This document shows positions 18,494 to 25,969 of a DNA stretch of 54,045 nt, one piece after another. The first letter of the stretch is position 1, and each line of letters starts with the position of its first letter. The translations under genes and the position numbers were made by a program. The notes below the pieces were generated by a model. That model ran no database searches, had not been told where the DNA came from, and was given only the letters and a program-made list of their open reading frames with translations. Origin of the DNA: DATKRB01 sp035532415 (GTDB lineage: Bacteria > Actinomycetota > Acidimicrobiia > Acidimicrobiales > RAAP-2); contig DATKRB010000065.1 of the NCBI GenBank assembly GCA_035532415.1, positions 1-54,045 of the forward strand, written 5' to 3'.

Positions 18494-19350
18494 TGGACGT
18501 CACCGAGGACGGGATCACGGTCGAGGAGGTCGACCGCACCGGGGTGGCGACCGTGTGGCTCGACCGTCCGGAGCGGGGCAACGCGTTCACCCTCACCATG
18601 ACCACCAGGCTCCACCAGGTCTTCGCCGGGCTCGACGCGGACGACGCGGTGCGCTGCATCGTGGTGACCGGCCGGGGCCGTCACTTCTCCACCGGCGCCG
18701 ACCTCGAGTCGGGGATGCTCGGCATCTCGTCGGAGGAGGTGCTGACCGGCATGCGGCGGGACGTGGCGAACCGGATCCGCCCCTGGGCCATGAGAACGCC
18801 GGTCATCGGGGCCCTGAACGGCTCTGCCGTCGGCATGGGGCTGACGCTGCCGATGCAGTGGGACATCCGGGTCATGGCCGAGGACGCCAAGTACGGGTTC
18901 GTGTTCAACCGACGGGGGGTCATGCCGGAGTTCAACTCGCTCTGGCTGCTCCCGCGCCTGATCGGCCTGTCCCGCGCGGTGGAGCTGCTGTTGACCGGAC
19001 GGATCTTTTCGGGCGGCGAGGCCCTCGCCCTCGGGCTGGCGAACCGGGCGGTGCCGGCGGGCTCCGTGCTCGATGTCGCCCGCGAGATGGCCGGCGACAT
19101 CGCCGCCAACACGGCTCCGGCCTCCACCGCCATCACCAAGCGCCTGGTGTACGAGTGGTTGGGGGAGCACGACCGGGAGCGGGCCTTCAACGAGGAATGG
19201 GAGCTCTTCCGCTGGCTGGGCCGGCAACCGGACGCGGCCGAGGGGGTGCGGGCGTTCATGGAGAAGCGCTCGCCGTCGTGGACGATGCCGAAGTCGACGG
19301 AGACCCCCGAGTTCGGACCGGCACCGACCTGGGAGGACCTCCGCGGCTGA
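18493..19350 (+). CDS. Enoyl-CoA hydratase/isomerase family protein
   Basis: 285 residues from the ATG at 18493, which follows GGAGGGGG. Crotonase motifs are VWLDRPERGNAFTLTM, GRGRHFSTGADLESG, NGSAVGMGLTLPMQWDIR and FNRRGVMPEFNSLWLLPRLIGLSRAVELLLTG. The PE of the second catalytic region (MPEFNS) is kept, while the first is MGLTL, so isomerase-type chemistry is plausible. The C-terminal tail of about 20 residues (TETPEFGPAPTWEDLRG) is an extension beyond the core. Probably an operon with the crotonase at 17460. Confidence 0.9.
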   Translation: MDVTEDGITVEEVDRTGVATVWLDRPERGNAFTLTMTTRLHQVFAGLDADDAVRCIVVTGRGRHFSTGADLESGMLGISSEEVLTGMRRDVANRIRPWAMRTPVIGALNGSAVGMGLTLPMQWDIRVMAEDAKYGFVFNRRGVMPEFNSLWLLPRLIGLSRAVELLLTGRIFSGGEALALGLANRAVPAGSVLDVAREMAGDIAANTAPASTAITKRLVYEWLGEHDRERAFNEEWELFRWLGRQPDAAEGVRAFMEKRSPSWTMPKSTETPEFGPAPTWEDLRG

Positions 19351-19387
19351 TTACGCCGTCGTCCGGTCTGGTCGTCCGGTCCGTCCG

Positions 19388-20260
19388 TCAGGTCCCGAAG
19401 AGGCCGTTGAGCGCGGCGGCGACGTCGCCGGCCGAGCGGACCGGTGCGAGGTGGCCCCCGCCGAGGCGTGCCAGGTCGGTGGCCAGCTCGGCGTCGTGCT
19501 CCCCGTCGGTCTCGAGCAGGACATGGAGCCGGGGGAGTGCCCCGACGGCGGTCCGCGGGTCCGGGCCGGCGTTGTGCACGCCGTCGGACAGCAGGATGGC
19601 GATGCGCTCGCGGGCACTCGACCGTGCCAGCTCGACGGCCCCGACGTGCAGGCCGACGTGGATGTTGGTGAGCCCCTCGACGGGAAGCGCCGCCAGGTCC
19701 TCGAGCACCCGCGCCGGCGAGGTCCTCTCCGAGCCGGCGGTCAGGATGGCCGCATCCTTCCAGAAGGCGACGACGGTCAGCTCGTCGTCGCGCAGCTCGC
19801 CGCTCAGCGCGCCGACCGCCGCCGCGGCGAGCAGCGCCTTGTCGCCCTTCATCGAGCCCGAGGCGTCCACCACCAGCACGACCGACCGGCGGCGGGCATG
19901 GGGGACGCGGACCACGATGTCCTCCTCCGCCACGACGCGCCGGCCGACGAGGTTCTCCACCGTCCGCTCGATGTCGAGGTCGTCGCCGTTGTCGCGCCAC
20001 GGGACGCTCACCGGGGGGCCGTTGCCGGGCGAGGTCCGCTGGTGGCCCCGCCGTCTGAAGGCCAGGTTCTCGGCGATCTGCCGCACCGTCCTCCGAAGGA
20101 CCGGATCGACATCGGTGGTGCGCAGCACCTCGGCCAGGTCTCGGATCTCGCCGATCTCCGCGGTGGCCCCGGCGGTCACCCGTCCCGGTTGCAGGCCGGG
20201 CTCACCCGTCCCGTCGTGGCCGGTGATCACCGATCCGTTCCCGCCGGGCCGGAAGAGCAC
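19388..20260 (-). CDS. VWA-domain protein (CoxE/BchD-type MoxR partner)
   Basis: 290 residues from a GTG at 20260. A complete MIDAS is present: VVDASGSMKG (DxSxS), LTNIH and LLSDGVHNAG. The N-terminal half is charged and would contact the ATPase. MoxR/VWA pairs act as chaperones that insert metals or activate enzymes (NorQD, CbbQO, CoxDE). The frame is open for 32 codons upstream to the TGA of the MoxR gene and reads plausibly as protein (…RRRPVPKQLDQAP), but has no ATG, GTG or TTG there, so the true start is uncertain (CTG is possible). Confidence 0.82.
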   Translation of the reverse strand: MLFRPGGNGSVITGHDGTGEPGLQPGRVTAGATAEIGEIRDLAEVLRTTDVDPVLRRTVRQIAENLAFRRRGHQRTSPGNGPPVSVPWRDNGDDLDIERTVENLVGRRVVAEEDIVVRVPHARRRSVVLVVDASGSMKGDKALLAAAAVGALSGELRDDELTVVAFWKDAAILTAGSERTSPARVLEDLAALPVEGLTNIHVGLHVGAVELARSSARERIAILLSDGVHNAGPDPRTAVGALPRLHVLLETDGEHDAELATDLARLGGGHLAPVRSAGDVAAALNGLFGT

Positions 20261-20356
20261 CGGCGCCTGGTCGAGCTGCTTGGGGACCGGGCGCCTCCTC
20301 CCGGTGATCGGCTCCTCCGTCCGCAGCTGAACGGCGACCTCGACGTCCGCCCCCCT

Positions 20357-21304
20357 TCAGCCGGGCGCCGCCCGGTGCGGGGCGAGGAAGAACCGGTCTT
20401 CCCAGATCTCGCGGAGCACTCGTTCAGGGGTCGTGTCGGCGGTCTCGACGAGTTGGATCCTGCCCGAGAGCGCGACCATCGTCGCGTCGAGCACGATCGA
20501 AGGGTACCGTCCCGCCGGTTTCCCGTCGCGCGGATCGAGGTCGCCCGGATCGAGGTCCTCCAGCTCGAGGCCGTCCAGCTCGAGCAGGCGCTGGGCGACC
20601 AGCACGAGGTCGATGGCGCCGCGCACGGAGCTCCCCTGGCGTACCGCGTGGTGCAGCCGGGTGGCCCGGACGAGGGCCACGCCGTCCTCGACGAGGCGGG
20701 TGCGGGCGCTGTCGGTCCGGAGGCGCACGATGTCGATCTCGTCCGCCTCGTCCTGGTACCCGACGGCGATCCGGCAGAGACGGTCGTGCACGCTCGAGCT
20801 GATCCGTGAGGTTCCCACGTTGTCGAAGGGGTTCATGGATGCGATGACCCGGAAACCTTCGCTCGCCCGTACCAGTCCGACCCGGGGAATGGCGAGCTGT
20901 CGCTCGGCCACCGCGCTCAGCAGGGCGTTGAGCGTGTCCTCGGGGGCGCGGTTGATCTCCTCGATGTAGAGGAACCCCCCGTCCTCCATGGCCCGGACCA
21001 GGGGACCCGGCACGAACGTGTCGGCGGTGAAGTCCTCGTGCAGGACCCGGGCGGGGTTGTGATGCCCGACCAACCGGGACGTCGTGAGCTCGGCGTTCCC
21101 TTCGACGAAGACGAGCGGGACGTCCAAGAGAGCGGTGACTTCCCTGAGCAACGTGCTCTTGCTCGTGCCGGGCGGTCCTTCGAGCAGGATGTCGCGGTGG
21201 GCGGCCAGGGCGGCCAGCAGCAGGCGCAGCTCCTCGTCCCGGCCGACGATCCGTCCACTCAGCACCGCCCGAGCGGTACGAAGATCGGGTCCGAGGGCGC
21301 TCAT
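20357..21304 (-). CDS. MoxR-type AAA+ ATPase
   Basis: 315 residues from the ATG at 21304. Walker A GPPGTSKST (43-51), Walker B FLYIEEINRAP, sensor 1 IASMNPFDN and arginine-finger region RISSSVHDRL. These features place it in the MoxR/CbbQ/NorQ class, ring ATPases that remodel metalloenzymes with a VWA partner. The VWA gene follows in the same reading frame. The client is unknown; the Rieske ferredoxin transcribed divergently is one candidate partner by position only. Confidence 0.9.
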   Translation of the reverse strand: MSALGPDLRTARAVLSGRIVGRDEELRLLLAALAAHRDILLEGPPGTSKSTLLREVTALLDVPLVFVEGNAELTTSRLVGHHNPARVLHEDFTADTFVPGPLVRAMEDGGFLYIEEINRAPEDTLNALLSAVAERQLAIPRVGLVRASEGFRVIASMNPFDNVGTSRISSSVHDRLCRIAVGYQDEADEIDIVRLRTDSARTRLVEDGVALVRATRLHHAVRQGSSVRGAIDLVLVAQRLLELDGLELEDLDPGDLDPRDGKPAGRYPSIVLDATMVALSGRIQLVETADTTPERVLREIWEDRFFLAPHRAAPG

Positions 21305-21648
21305 CCGCGTCGGGGGCGAGGGACCGGGCGGCCACGGGTGGCACTGCAGATCGACGTTGTCACGACCTCGTGCCCTCCCATGCGGTGCCCCTCCCGGTGT
21401 CGGGTCGACACTAGGGGCAGCGCTCGCCTGCGGGCAATCTCGCCCGATCCCGGTGGCGGGACCGCGACGGCGCGAAGGGCCCTCACAGACGACGGCTCTC
21501 CCGCTGGTAAATTCCGTCCTGCCGCTGCAGCCCCCGGCCTCGTCCGGCCGGCACGGACGAACCGGCAGCAGGCAGACGAGCCGGCAGCAGAACGACGAGC
21601 CGGCAGCAGAACGACGACACCGGCAGCAGAACGACGACAAGGAGCACG
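21305..21648. other. 344-bp divergent intergenic region
   Basis: Between the MoxR and Rieske genes I see no convincing coding frame. The right third is occupied by four 19-20-bp tandem repeats that end just before the Rieske ribosome site. No strong TANNNT/TTGNNN pair was recognised. Confidence 0.6.
21557..21633. repeat. Four tandem 19-20-bp repeats upstream of the Rieske gene
   Basis: Units begin at 21557, 21576, 21595 and 21614 with core ACGA-CCGGCAGCAG. Units 2 and 3 are identical over 19 bp, unit 4 has one extra base and unit 1 differs at its end. A partial fifth ACGACAAGG provides the Shine-Dalgarno AAGGAG of the gene at 21649. This may be a leader repeat or operator array. Confidence 0.85.
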
Positions 21649-21972
21649 ATGCCGCAGTTCTACGATGCGATGCCGACCGACTGGATCGATCCGGGGAACA
21701 CGGCGACCGTGTCAGTGGACGGGTTCCCCGTGGCCGTCGCCAACGTCGACGGCGAGTTCTTCGCCTTTCAGAACCTCTGTCCGCATCAGGGGACGACGAT
21801 CGGCGGGCGACCGCTCGAGGAGGCGTGCTACATCTCGTGCCCGCAGCACAGCAGCCGGTACGACGTGCGGACCGGCGAGTGTGTGGTTGCTGCTTCGAGC
21901 GACGGGTTCGCCCAGAACCTCATGACTTTCGAGACCCGCGTGGTCGATGACGTGGTCCAGATCAGCGTCTGA
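21649..21972 (+). CDS. Rieske-type [2Fe-2S] ferredoxin
   Basis: A complete 107-residue Rieske domain. Cluster ligands are Cys44 and His46 (CPHQG) and Cys64 and His67 (CPQHSSRYD). No membrane segment, so it is a soluble electron carrier like those of dioxygenases or nitrite reductase small subunits. No oxygenase is adjacent. AAGGAG precedes the ATG. It is divergent from the MoxR-VWA pair and ends at a strong hairpin shared with the nitroreductase. Confidence 0.92.
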   Translation: MPQFYDAMPTDWIDPGNTATVSVDGFPVAVANVDGEFFAFQNLCPHQGTTIGGRPLEEACYISCPQHSSRYDVRTGECVVAASSDGFAQNLMTFETRVVDDVVQISV

Positions 21973-21996
21973 TCGGCGCCACCGCCACCGCCGAGT

Positions 21997-22019
21997 CGCC
22001 CCGCTCGGCGAGCGGGGCG
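21997..22019. terminator. Perfect 10-bp-stem hairpin, bidirectional terminator
   Basis: CGCCCCGCTC (21997-22006) and GAGCGGGGCG (22010-22019) are perfectly complementary with a GGC loop. It lies between the convergent Rieske and nitroreductase genes. This is the strongest terminator-like structure in the window. Confidence 0.75.
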
Positions 22020-22024
22020 GTTGG

Positions 22025-22726
22025 TCAGGGCCTGGTGAAGGCGGGACCGTCGGCGGTGCCCGCCGTGGTGAACTCCTCCACGCTGTTTCGTCGGAGCCTG
22101 GTGATCTCCCGCTCGGGCTTGCCGAGGGGGATCATGGTTGCCAGAACCTGCTGCTCGGGGATGCCGAGCAGCTTGCGCAGCTCGGGCTCCTGCCGCGCCA
22201 GCACCGACGTCACGTGGCCGCCGAAGCCGAGATCGCGGGCCGCCAGCAGGATGTTGTGGGCAAACGGGTAGACCGAGCCGCCGGCCGCGATGCTGAGCCG
22301 GCCCAGGCCGCTGTCGACGGCCGACACGTTGGTCAGATCGAGCGTGATCACCAGGAGCACCGGCGCCGTCGCCATGTACTCGGGTGGTCCCACCTCGAGC
22401 GGGATCTCCCGAGCCGCGGCGAGATCGATCCCGGGATGGGGCTCACCGCCGGAGTGGTACCGCTCCAACACCTCCGACGCAGCGAAGGGGACGAGACCGG
22501 CGCGGTGGTAGCCCATGTACTCGCGCATGCCGAGGTCGTACAGCTCGGAGATCCTGCGCTTCACCGCCGGGTCACGGACGACGATGACGTGCCAGCTCTG
22601 CCGGTTGCCGCCGTTCGGCGCGAACCGGGCGCGGTCGAGGATCTCGTAGAGCGTCTGGTCCGAGAGGGGCGCGTCCACGAACGCGCGCGTCGCCGGAGTG
22701 GTCCGCATCACCTGGCTGAGCTCCAT
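22025..22726 (-). CDS. Nitroreductase-family FMN oxidoreductase
   Basis: A 233-residue nitroreductase-fold protein. The N-terminal MRTTPATRAF and RFAPNGGNRQSWH form the FMN-binding part. The C-terminal AARDLGFGGHVTSVLARQEPELRKLLGIP and ATMIPLGKPE complete the typical dimer fold. It should use NAD(P)H with FMN; natural substrates are unknown (quinone, nitro or enone reduction). It is a single gene, convergent with the Rieske gene and divergent from the quinone-oxidoreductase-like gene. Confidence 0.88.
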   Translation of the reverse strand: MELSQVMRTTPATRAFVDAPLSDQTLYEILDRARFAPNGGNRQSWHVIVVRDPAVKRRISELYDLGMREYMGYHRAGLVPFAASEVLERYHSGGEPHPGIDLAAAREIPLEVGPPEYMATAPVLLVITLDLTNVSAVDSGLGRLSIAAGGSVYPFAHNILLAARDLGFGGHVTSVLARQEPELRKLLGIPEQQVLATMIPLGKPEREITRLRRNSVEEFTTAGTADGPAFTRP

Positions 22727-22857
22727 CGGGCGAGTCTCCCAGAGGCCGCGGGGCCGAGCAAGACGCCGCCCGCCGGGGCGTTCGTCGTTTGCGCGGGGGC
22801 GCCCCCCGTGTGTAGTACAGACTCGATCAGCCCGGACCTCGGGCGGGAGGGTGCGGG

Positions 22858-22911
22858 ATGGTGACGTTCGACGAGGGCCGGGTGGTCACTTCGCCGCCCC
22901 GGGTGGCCTGA
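22858..22911 (+). CDS. 17-codon upstream ORF, candidate leader peptide
   Basis: A 17-residue ORF (MVTFDEGRVVTSPPRVA) has a good Shine-Dalgarno (GGGAGG) and ends three bases before the ATG of the reductase at 22915, which has no ribosome site of its own. Translational coupling through this short ORF is plausible. It is too short to judge by composition. Confidence 0.35.
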   Translation: MVTFDEGRVVTSPPRVA

Positions 22912-22914
22912 GCG

Positions 22915-23889
22915 ATGCTGGCAGTGCGCTGCAACCGGTATGGTCCCCCCGACCAGCTCGCCGTCGAGGAGCTGCCCGACCCGTCGGCCGGTCCCGGGGA
23001 GGTGGTCGTGCGGGTGGAGGCGGCGTCCGTGAACTTCCCGGACGTCCTGATCGCTGCCGACCAGTACCAGATCTCGGTCCCGGTCCCCTTCACGCCGGGG
23101 AGCGAGCTGGCGGGCGTGGTCGAGTCGGTTGGCGAGGGCGTCGCCGAATGGCGTGTCGGGGACCGCGTGTACGGATCGACCTTCGTCGGAGCGTTCGCCC
23201 AGCTGATCGCCCTGCCCGCCGCGGGGCTCTCGGCCGTCCCCGACGGCGTGGACTTCGCCGAGGCCGCCGCGTTCTGGGTGGTCTACGCCACCGCCTACCA
23301 CGCCCTGCGCAGTGTCGCCGAAGTCGCTGCCGGTGACTGGGTCGTCGTGCTCGGTGCCGCCGGCGGGGTGGGACTCGCCGCGGTCGATCTCGCCCAGCTG
23401 CTGGGTGCGCGCGTCCTCGCCGCCGCGTCGAGCGACGAGAAGCTCGAGGTCTGCCGCTCGAGGGGGGCGGCGGAGGTCGTCAACTACACCTCCGAGGATC
23501 TGAAGGAGCGGATCAAGGAGCTGACCGGCGGTGCCGACGTGGTGATCGACCCGGTGGGCGGTCCCTCTGCGGAGCAGGCCCTGCGCTCCACCAGGTGGGG
23601 TGGCCGGTACGTGACGGTCGGCTTCGCGTCCGGGGAGATCCCGCGTATCCCGCTGAACCTGGTCCTTCTGAAGGGGGTGGTGGTGAAGGGCTTCGAGATC
23701 CGCACCTTCGCGGAGCACGATCCCACGGGCGCGGCCCGAGACCGCGAGGAGCTCCTGGCCCTGTTCGGCCAGCGGAAGGTCCGGCCCCTCGTCGACGGCG
23801 TGTACCCGCTCCGCGAGACGGGTACGGCCATGCGGTCCCTGACGGAGCGGCGGGCCACGGGCAAGGTCGTCATCCTCCCGTGGGGCTGA
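22915..23889 (+). CDS. NADPH:quinone oxidoreductase-like medium-chain reductase (zinc-free MDR)
   Basis: 324 residues. The N-terminal GroES-like half has EAASVNFPDVLIAADQYQ and FTPGSELAGVVESVGEGV. The Rossmann half has LGAAGGVGLAAVDLAQLLGA and AAEVVNYTSEDL. No zinc-ligand Cys pattern is present, so it is a QOR/zeta-crystallin or enoyl reductase type that reduces a conjugated double bond with NADPH. It is followed after 4 bp by the SMP-30 gene. Confidence 0.9.
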   Translation: MLAVRCNRYGPPDQLAVEELPDPSAGPGEVVVRVEAASVNFPDVLIAADQYQISVPVPFTPGSELAGVVESVGEGVAEWRVGDRVYGSTFVGAFAQLIALPAAGLSAVPDGVDFAEAAAFWVVYATAYHALRSVAEVAAGDWVVVLGAAGGVGLAAVDLAQLLGARVLAAASSDEKLEVCRSRGAAEVVNYTSEDLKERIKELTGGADVVIDPVGGPSAEQALRSTRWGGRYVTVGFASGEIPRIPLNLVLLKGVVVKGFEIRTFAEHDPTGAARDREELLALFGQRKVRPLVDGVYPLRETGTAMRSLTERRATGKVVILPWG

Positions 23890-23893
23890 GCCG

Positions 23894-24724
23894 GTGACCG
23901 ACCATGACGAGGTCCACATCGAGGGTCTCATGTTCCCGGAGGGCCCACGCTGGCGAGACGGGCGCTGGTGGCTGTCGGACCAGCTCGGGCACCGCGTCCT
24001 CACGCTCGACGAGTCCGGCGCCTGGTCCGTCGTGGCCGAGGTGCCCCGTCCGTCGGGGCTCGGGTTCCTCCCCGACGGGATCTTGTGGGTCGCCACGATG
24101 GACGAGGCCCGCATCGTCGCGGTGGGGGGTGACGGCGTCCGCGAGGCGGTGTCCCTCCGGCACCTGGCGGCGCACCTCAACGACATGGTGGTGGACTCGC
24201 GCGGGCGGGCGTACCTCGACGCGTACGGGGACCGGTCGGCCCCGGAGTCGGGCCTGCTCCTGGTCGTCCCCGGAGAGCCGCCCCGGTCCGTGGCCGGCGG
24301 GCTGGCCTTCCCGAACGGCCTGATCGTCACCCCCGACGGCCGTACCCTGCTGGTCGCCGAGACCCTGGCGGGGCGGATCACCGCGTTTGACGTGCTCGCG
24401 GACGGCTCGCTCGGGAACCGGCGGGTCTGGGCGCAGCTACCGGGGTCCACCCCTGACGGTATGTGCCTCGATTCCGAGGGAGCGGTGTGGGTCGCCTCGT
24501 ACCGGAGCGGTGAGTTCCTGCGGGTGCGGGAGGGTGGCGAGGTGCTCGACCGGCTGTCGTCGGACGACGGCCGGTGGGCCATGGCCTGCGCCCTCGGGGG
24601 GCACGACGGGCGGACGCTCCTGCTGTGCACCGCGGCCACCACCACGAAGGACTACTTCGCCGGCGTGGCCACCGGCCGCCTGGCCCTGCACCGGGTGGAC
24701 GTCCCGGGCGTCGGCTGCCCCTGA
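23894..24724 (+). CDS. SMP-30/gluconolactonase-like beta-propeller hydrolase
   Basis: 276 residues with the SMP-30 pattern: MFPEGPRWRDGRWWLSDQ (first metal Glu), HLNDMVVDSRGRAYL (Asn-Asp), FPNGLIVTPDGRTLLVAET and TPDGMCLDSEGAVWVASY (Asp). These are the residues that bind the divalent metal. Members hydrolyse lactones. GTG start 4 bp after the MDR gene, so the two form an operon; a reduction followed by lactone opening is a reasonable joint role. Confidence 0.9.
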   Translation: MTDHDEVHIEGLMFPEGPRWRDGRWWLSDQLGHRVLTLDESGAWSVVAEVPRPSGLGFLPDGILWVATMDEARIVAVGGDGVREAVSLRHLAAHLNDMVVDSRGRAYLDAYGDRSAPESGLLLVVPGEPPRSVAGGLAFPNGLIVTPDGRTLLVAETLAGRITAFDVLADGSLGNRRVWAQLPGSTPDGMCLDSEGAVWVASYRSGEFLRVREGGEVLDRLSSDDGRWAMACALGGHDGRTLLLCTAATTTKDYFAGVATGRLALHRVDVPGVGCP

Positions 24725-24780
24725 GGGGGCCCGGACGGGCAGGTGCGCCCCCGACCAGGAGCCCCTGACGGGGCCGATGC

Positions 24781-25773
24781 CTACAGCAGCCTGGCGAGCG
24801 CGCCGACGCCGGTGAGGGACCGGACGAGGTCGTTCAGGTGGGTGCAGGTCGAGATGCCGCGGAAGTCGGCGCGCACCAGGTCGCTCAGCTCGTCGGTGCG
24901 GTGGCCGACGATCCGCCCGGCGCTCAGGGCGGCAGAAGGGCACTCGGTCCACGGAAGGTTGCGGGGCGTGGCGGAGCCGGCCCGCACCTCCAGCGAGACC
25001 GGGTCGACCGTGAGGTCGATGGTGTACTCGTGCAACACGGTCTCGGTCCCCGCAGGGTCCGTGTAGGTGTCCCGGAACATGGCGAACACCGTGAGGAGGT
25101 CTCCTGGGCTCACGTCGATCAGCCGCCGGCGCCGCATCGACCCCGGCAGGGACGGCCCGACCTCGTGCCACGAGAAGGGATCGCCGGCCCGTTCGAGCCG
25201 GGGCGCCACCGGTCCGACGGGGACGGGGAGGAAGCCCTGCTCGGCGGTGAGCGTGAGCATGGTCCCGCCGGTGCGCCACCCCGAGCAGATGTCGCTCTTG
25301 AGCGACCCGGCCCGCGTCGGTCCTTCGTCGTCCCCGCGGGGGTTCTCGCTCCGCACGTACAGGTCGGCGTAGCCGGCGATGAGCGCGGCGACCGGGAGGT
25401 CGTCGAGCATGAGGGCCAGGGGGGACCGGGCGAGGTGCTCGCCGGGCACCAGTTCGTCGACCGCGCTCCGGAACCCGGCGGCGACCGGTCGGCCGAGCAG
25501 GCCGCCCAACTCGGGGAGCCACGGGGTGGCGTCGATCGCCTCGAGCCTCCGGCCCGCCCCCAGCTCGGCCCGCACGCGCGCCTCGCCGGCGATGGCGGTG
25601 CCCCCGTCGGCGGAGGTGACCAGATCCCTGACCTGGCCCGAGAGCACGAGGTTCCCGTCGCCCCGCTCGTCCGGGACGATGTCGACGTGGCTCGTCCGCC
25701 GGGCGGAAGGGGAAGGCCGCGCAGGGCTCTCCGCTACCGGCCGCTGCAGCGCAGCGGGGATCGACCTGTCCAT
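24781..25773 (-). CDS. DUF2889-family protein (paralogue 1)
   Basis: A 330-residue protein recognised by its C-terminal block LPWTECPSAALSAGRIVG…DLVRADFRGISTCTHLNDLVRSL, and an N-terminal RRTSHVDIVPD. No signal peptide or membrane segment. The Cys-Thr-His in CTHLND is conserved in both paralogues of this window and could be a functional site. Function is unknown; DUF2889 genes are often found in CoA-catabolic neighbourhoods. GGAGGG lies 8 bp before the ATG. It is divergent from the ABC transporter operon. Confidence 0.8.
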   Translation of the reverse strand: MDRSIPAALQRPVAESPARPSPSARRTSHVDIVPDERGDGNLVLSGQVRDLVTSADGGTAIAGEARVRAELGAGRRLEAIDATPWLPELGGLLGRPVAAGFRSAVDELVPGEHLARSPLALMLDDLPVAALIAGYADLYVRSENPRGDDEGPTRAGSLKSDICSGWRTGGTMLTLTAEQGFLPVPVGPVAPRLERAGDPFSWHEVGPSLPGSMRRRRLIDVSPGDLLTVFAMFRDTYTDPAGTETVLHEYTIDLTVDPVSLEVRAGSATPRNLPWTECPSAALSAGRIVGHRTDELSDLVRADFRGISTCTHLNDLVRSLTGVGALARLL

Positions 25774-25909
25774 CGAAGCGACCCTCCGGCCCTGATGCGT
25801 GCGATTCCCTGTGCGCGCTAGTCTACGTTGCCCTTCGGGGTCGCCTGCTCCGGTCTTTGCGCGGACGGCTCCTGAGGGATGATGATGGGGCGTGGGAAAC
25901 CACTCGCCG

Positions 25910-25938
25910 TTGGCCTCAATAGTTGCAACCAGTAGCTT
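25910..25938 (+). promoter_or_regulatory. Promoter of the branched-chain-type ABC transporter
   Basis: TTGGCC (25910-25915), a 17-bp spacer and TAGCTT (25933-25938). The spacer contains the palindrome GTTGCAAC (25922-25929). The AATAGTT…ACCAGT around it resembles, on the opposite strand, the CTGGTAACTATT at 11761-11772. It is in an unusually AT-rich pocket directly before AGGAAAAGGGG, the ribosome site. Confidence 0.55.
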
Positions 25939-25969
25939 AGTTCCAAAGTAGGAAAAGGGGGGGAAATCG

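Noticed and set aside
21557..21633. CRISPR-like repeats
   Set aside because: Units are tandem without spacers and too few; no cas genes are present.
21649..21972. Rieske protein as part of a ring-hydroxylating dioxygenase
   Set aside because: No oxygenase alpha or beta subunit lies nearby, so only a stand-alone ferredoxin is claimed.
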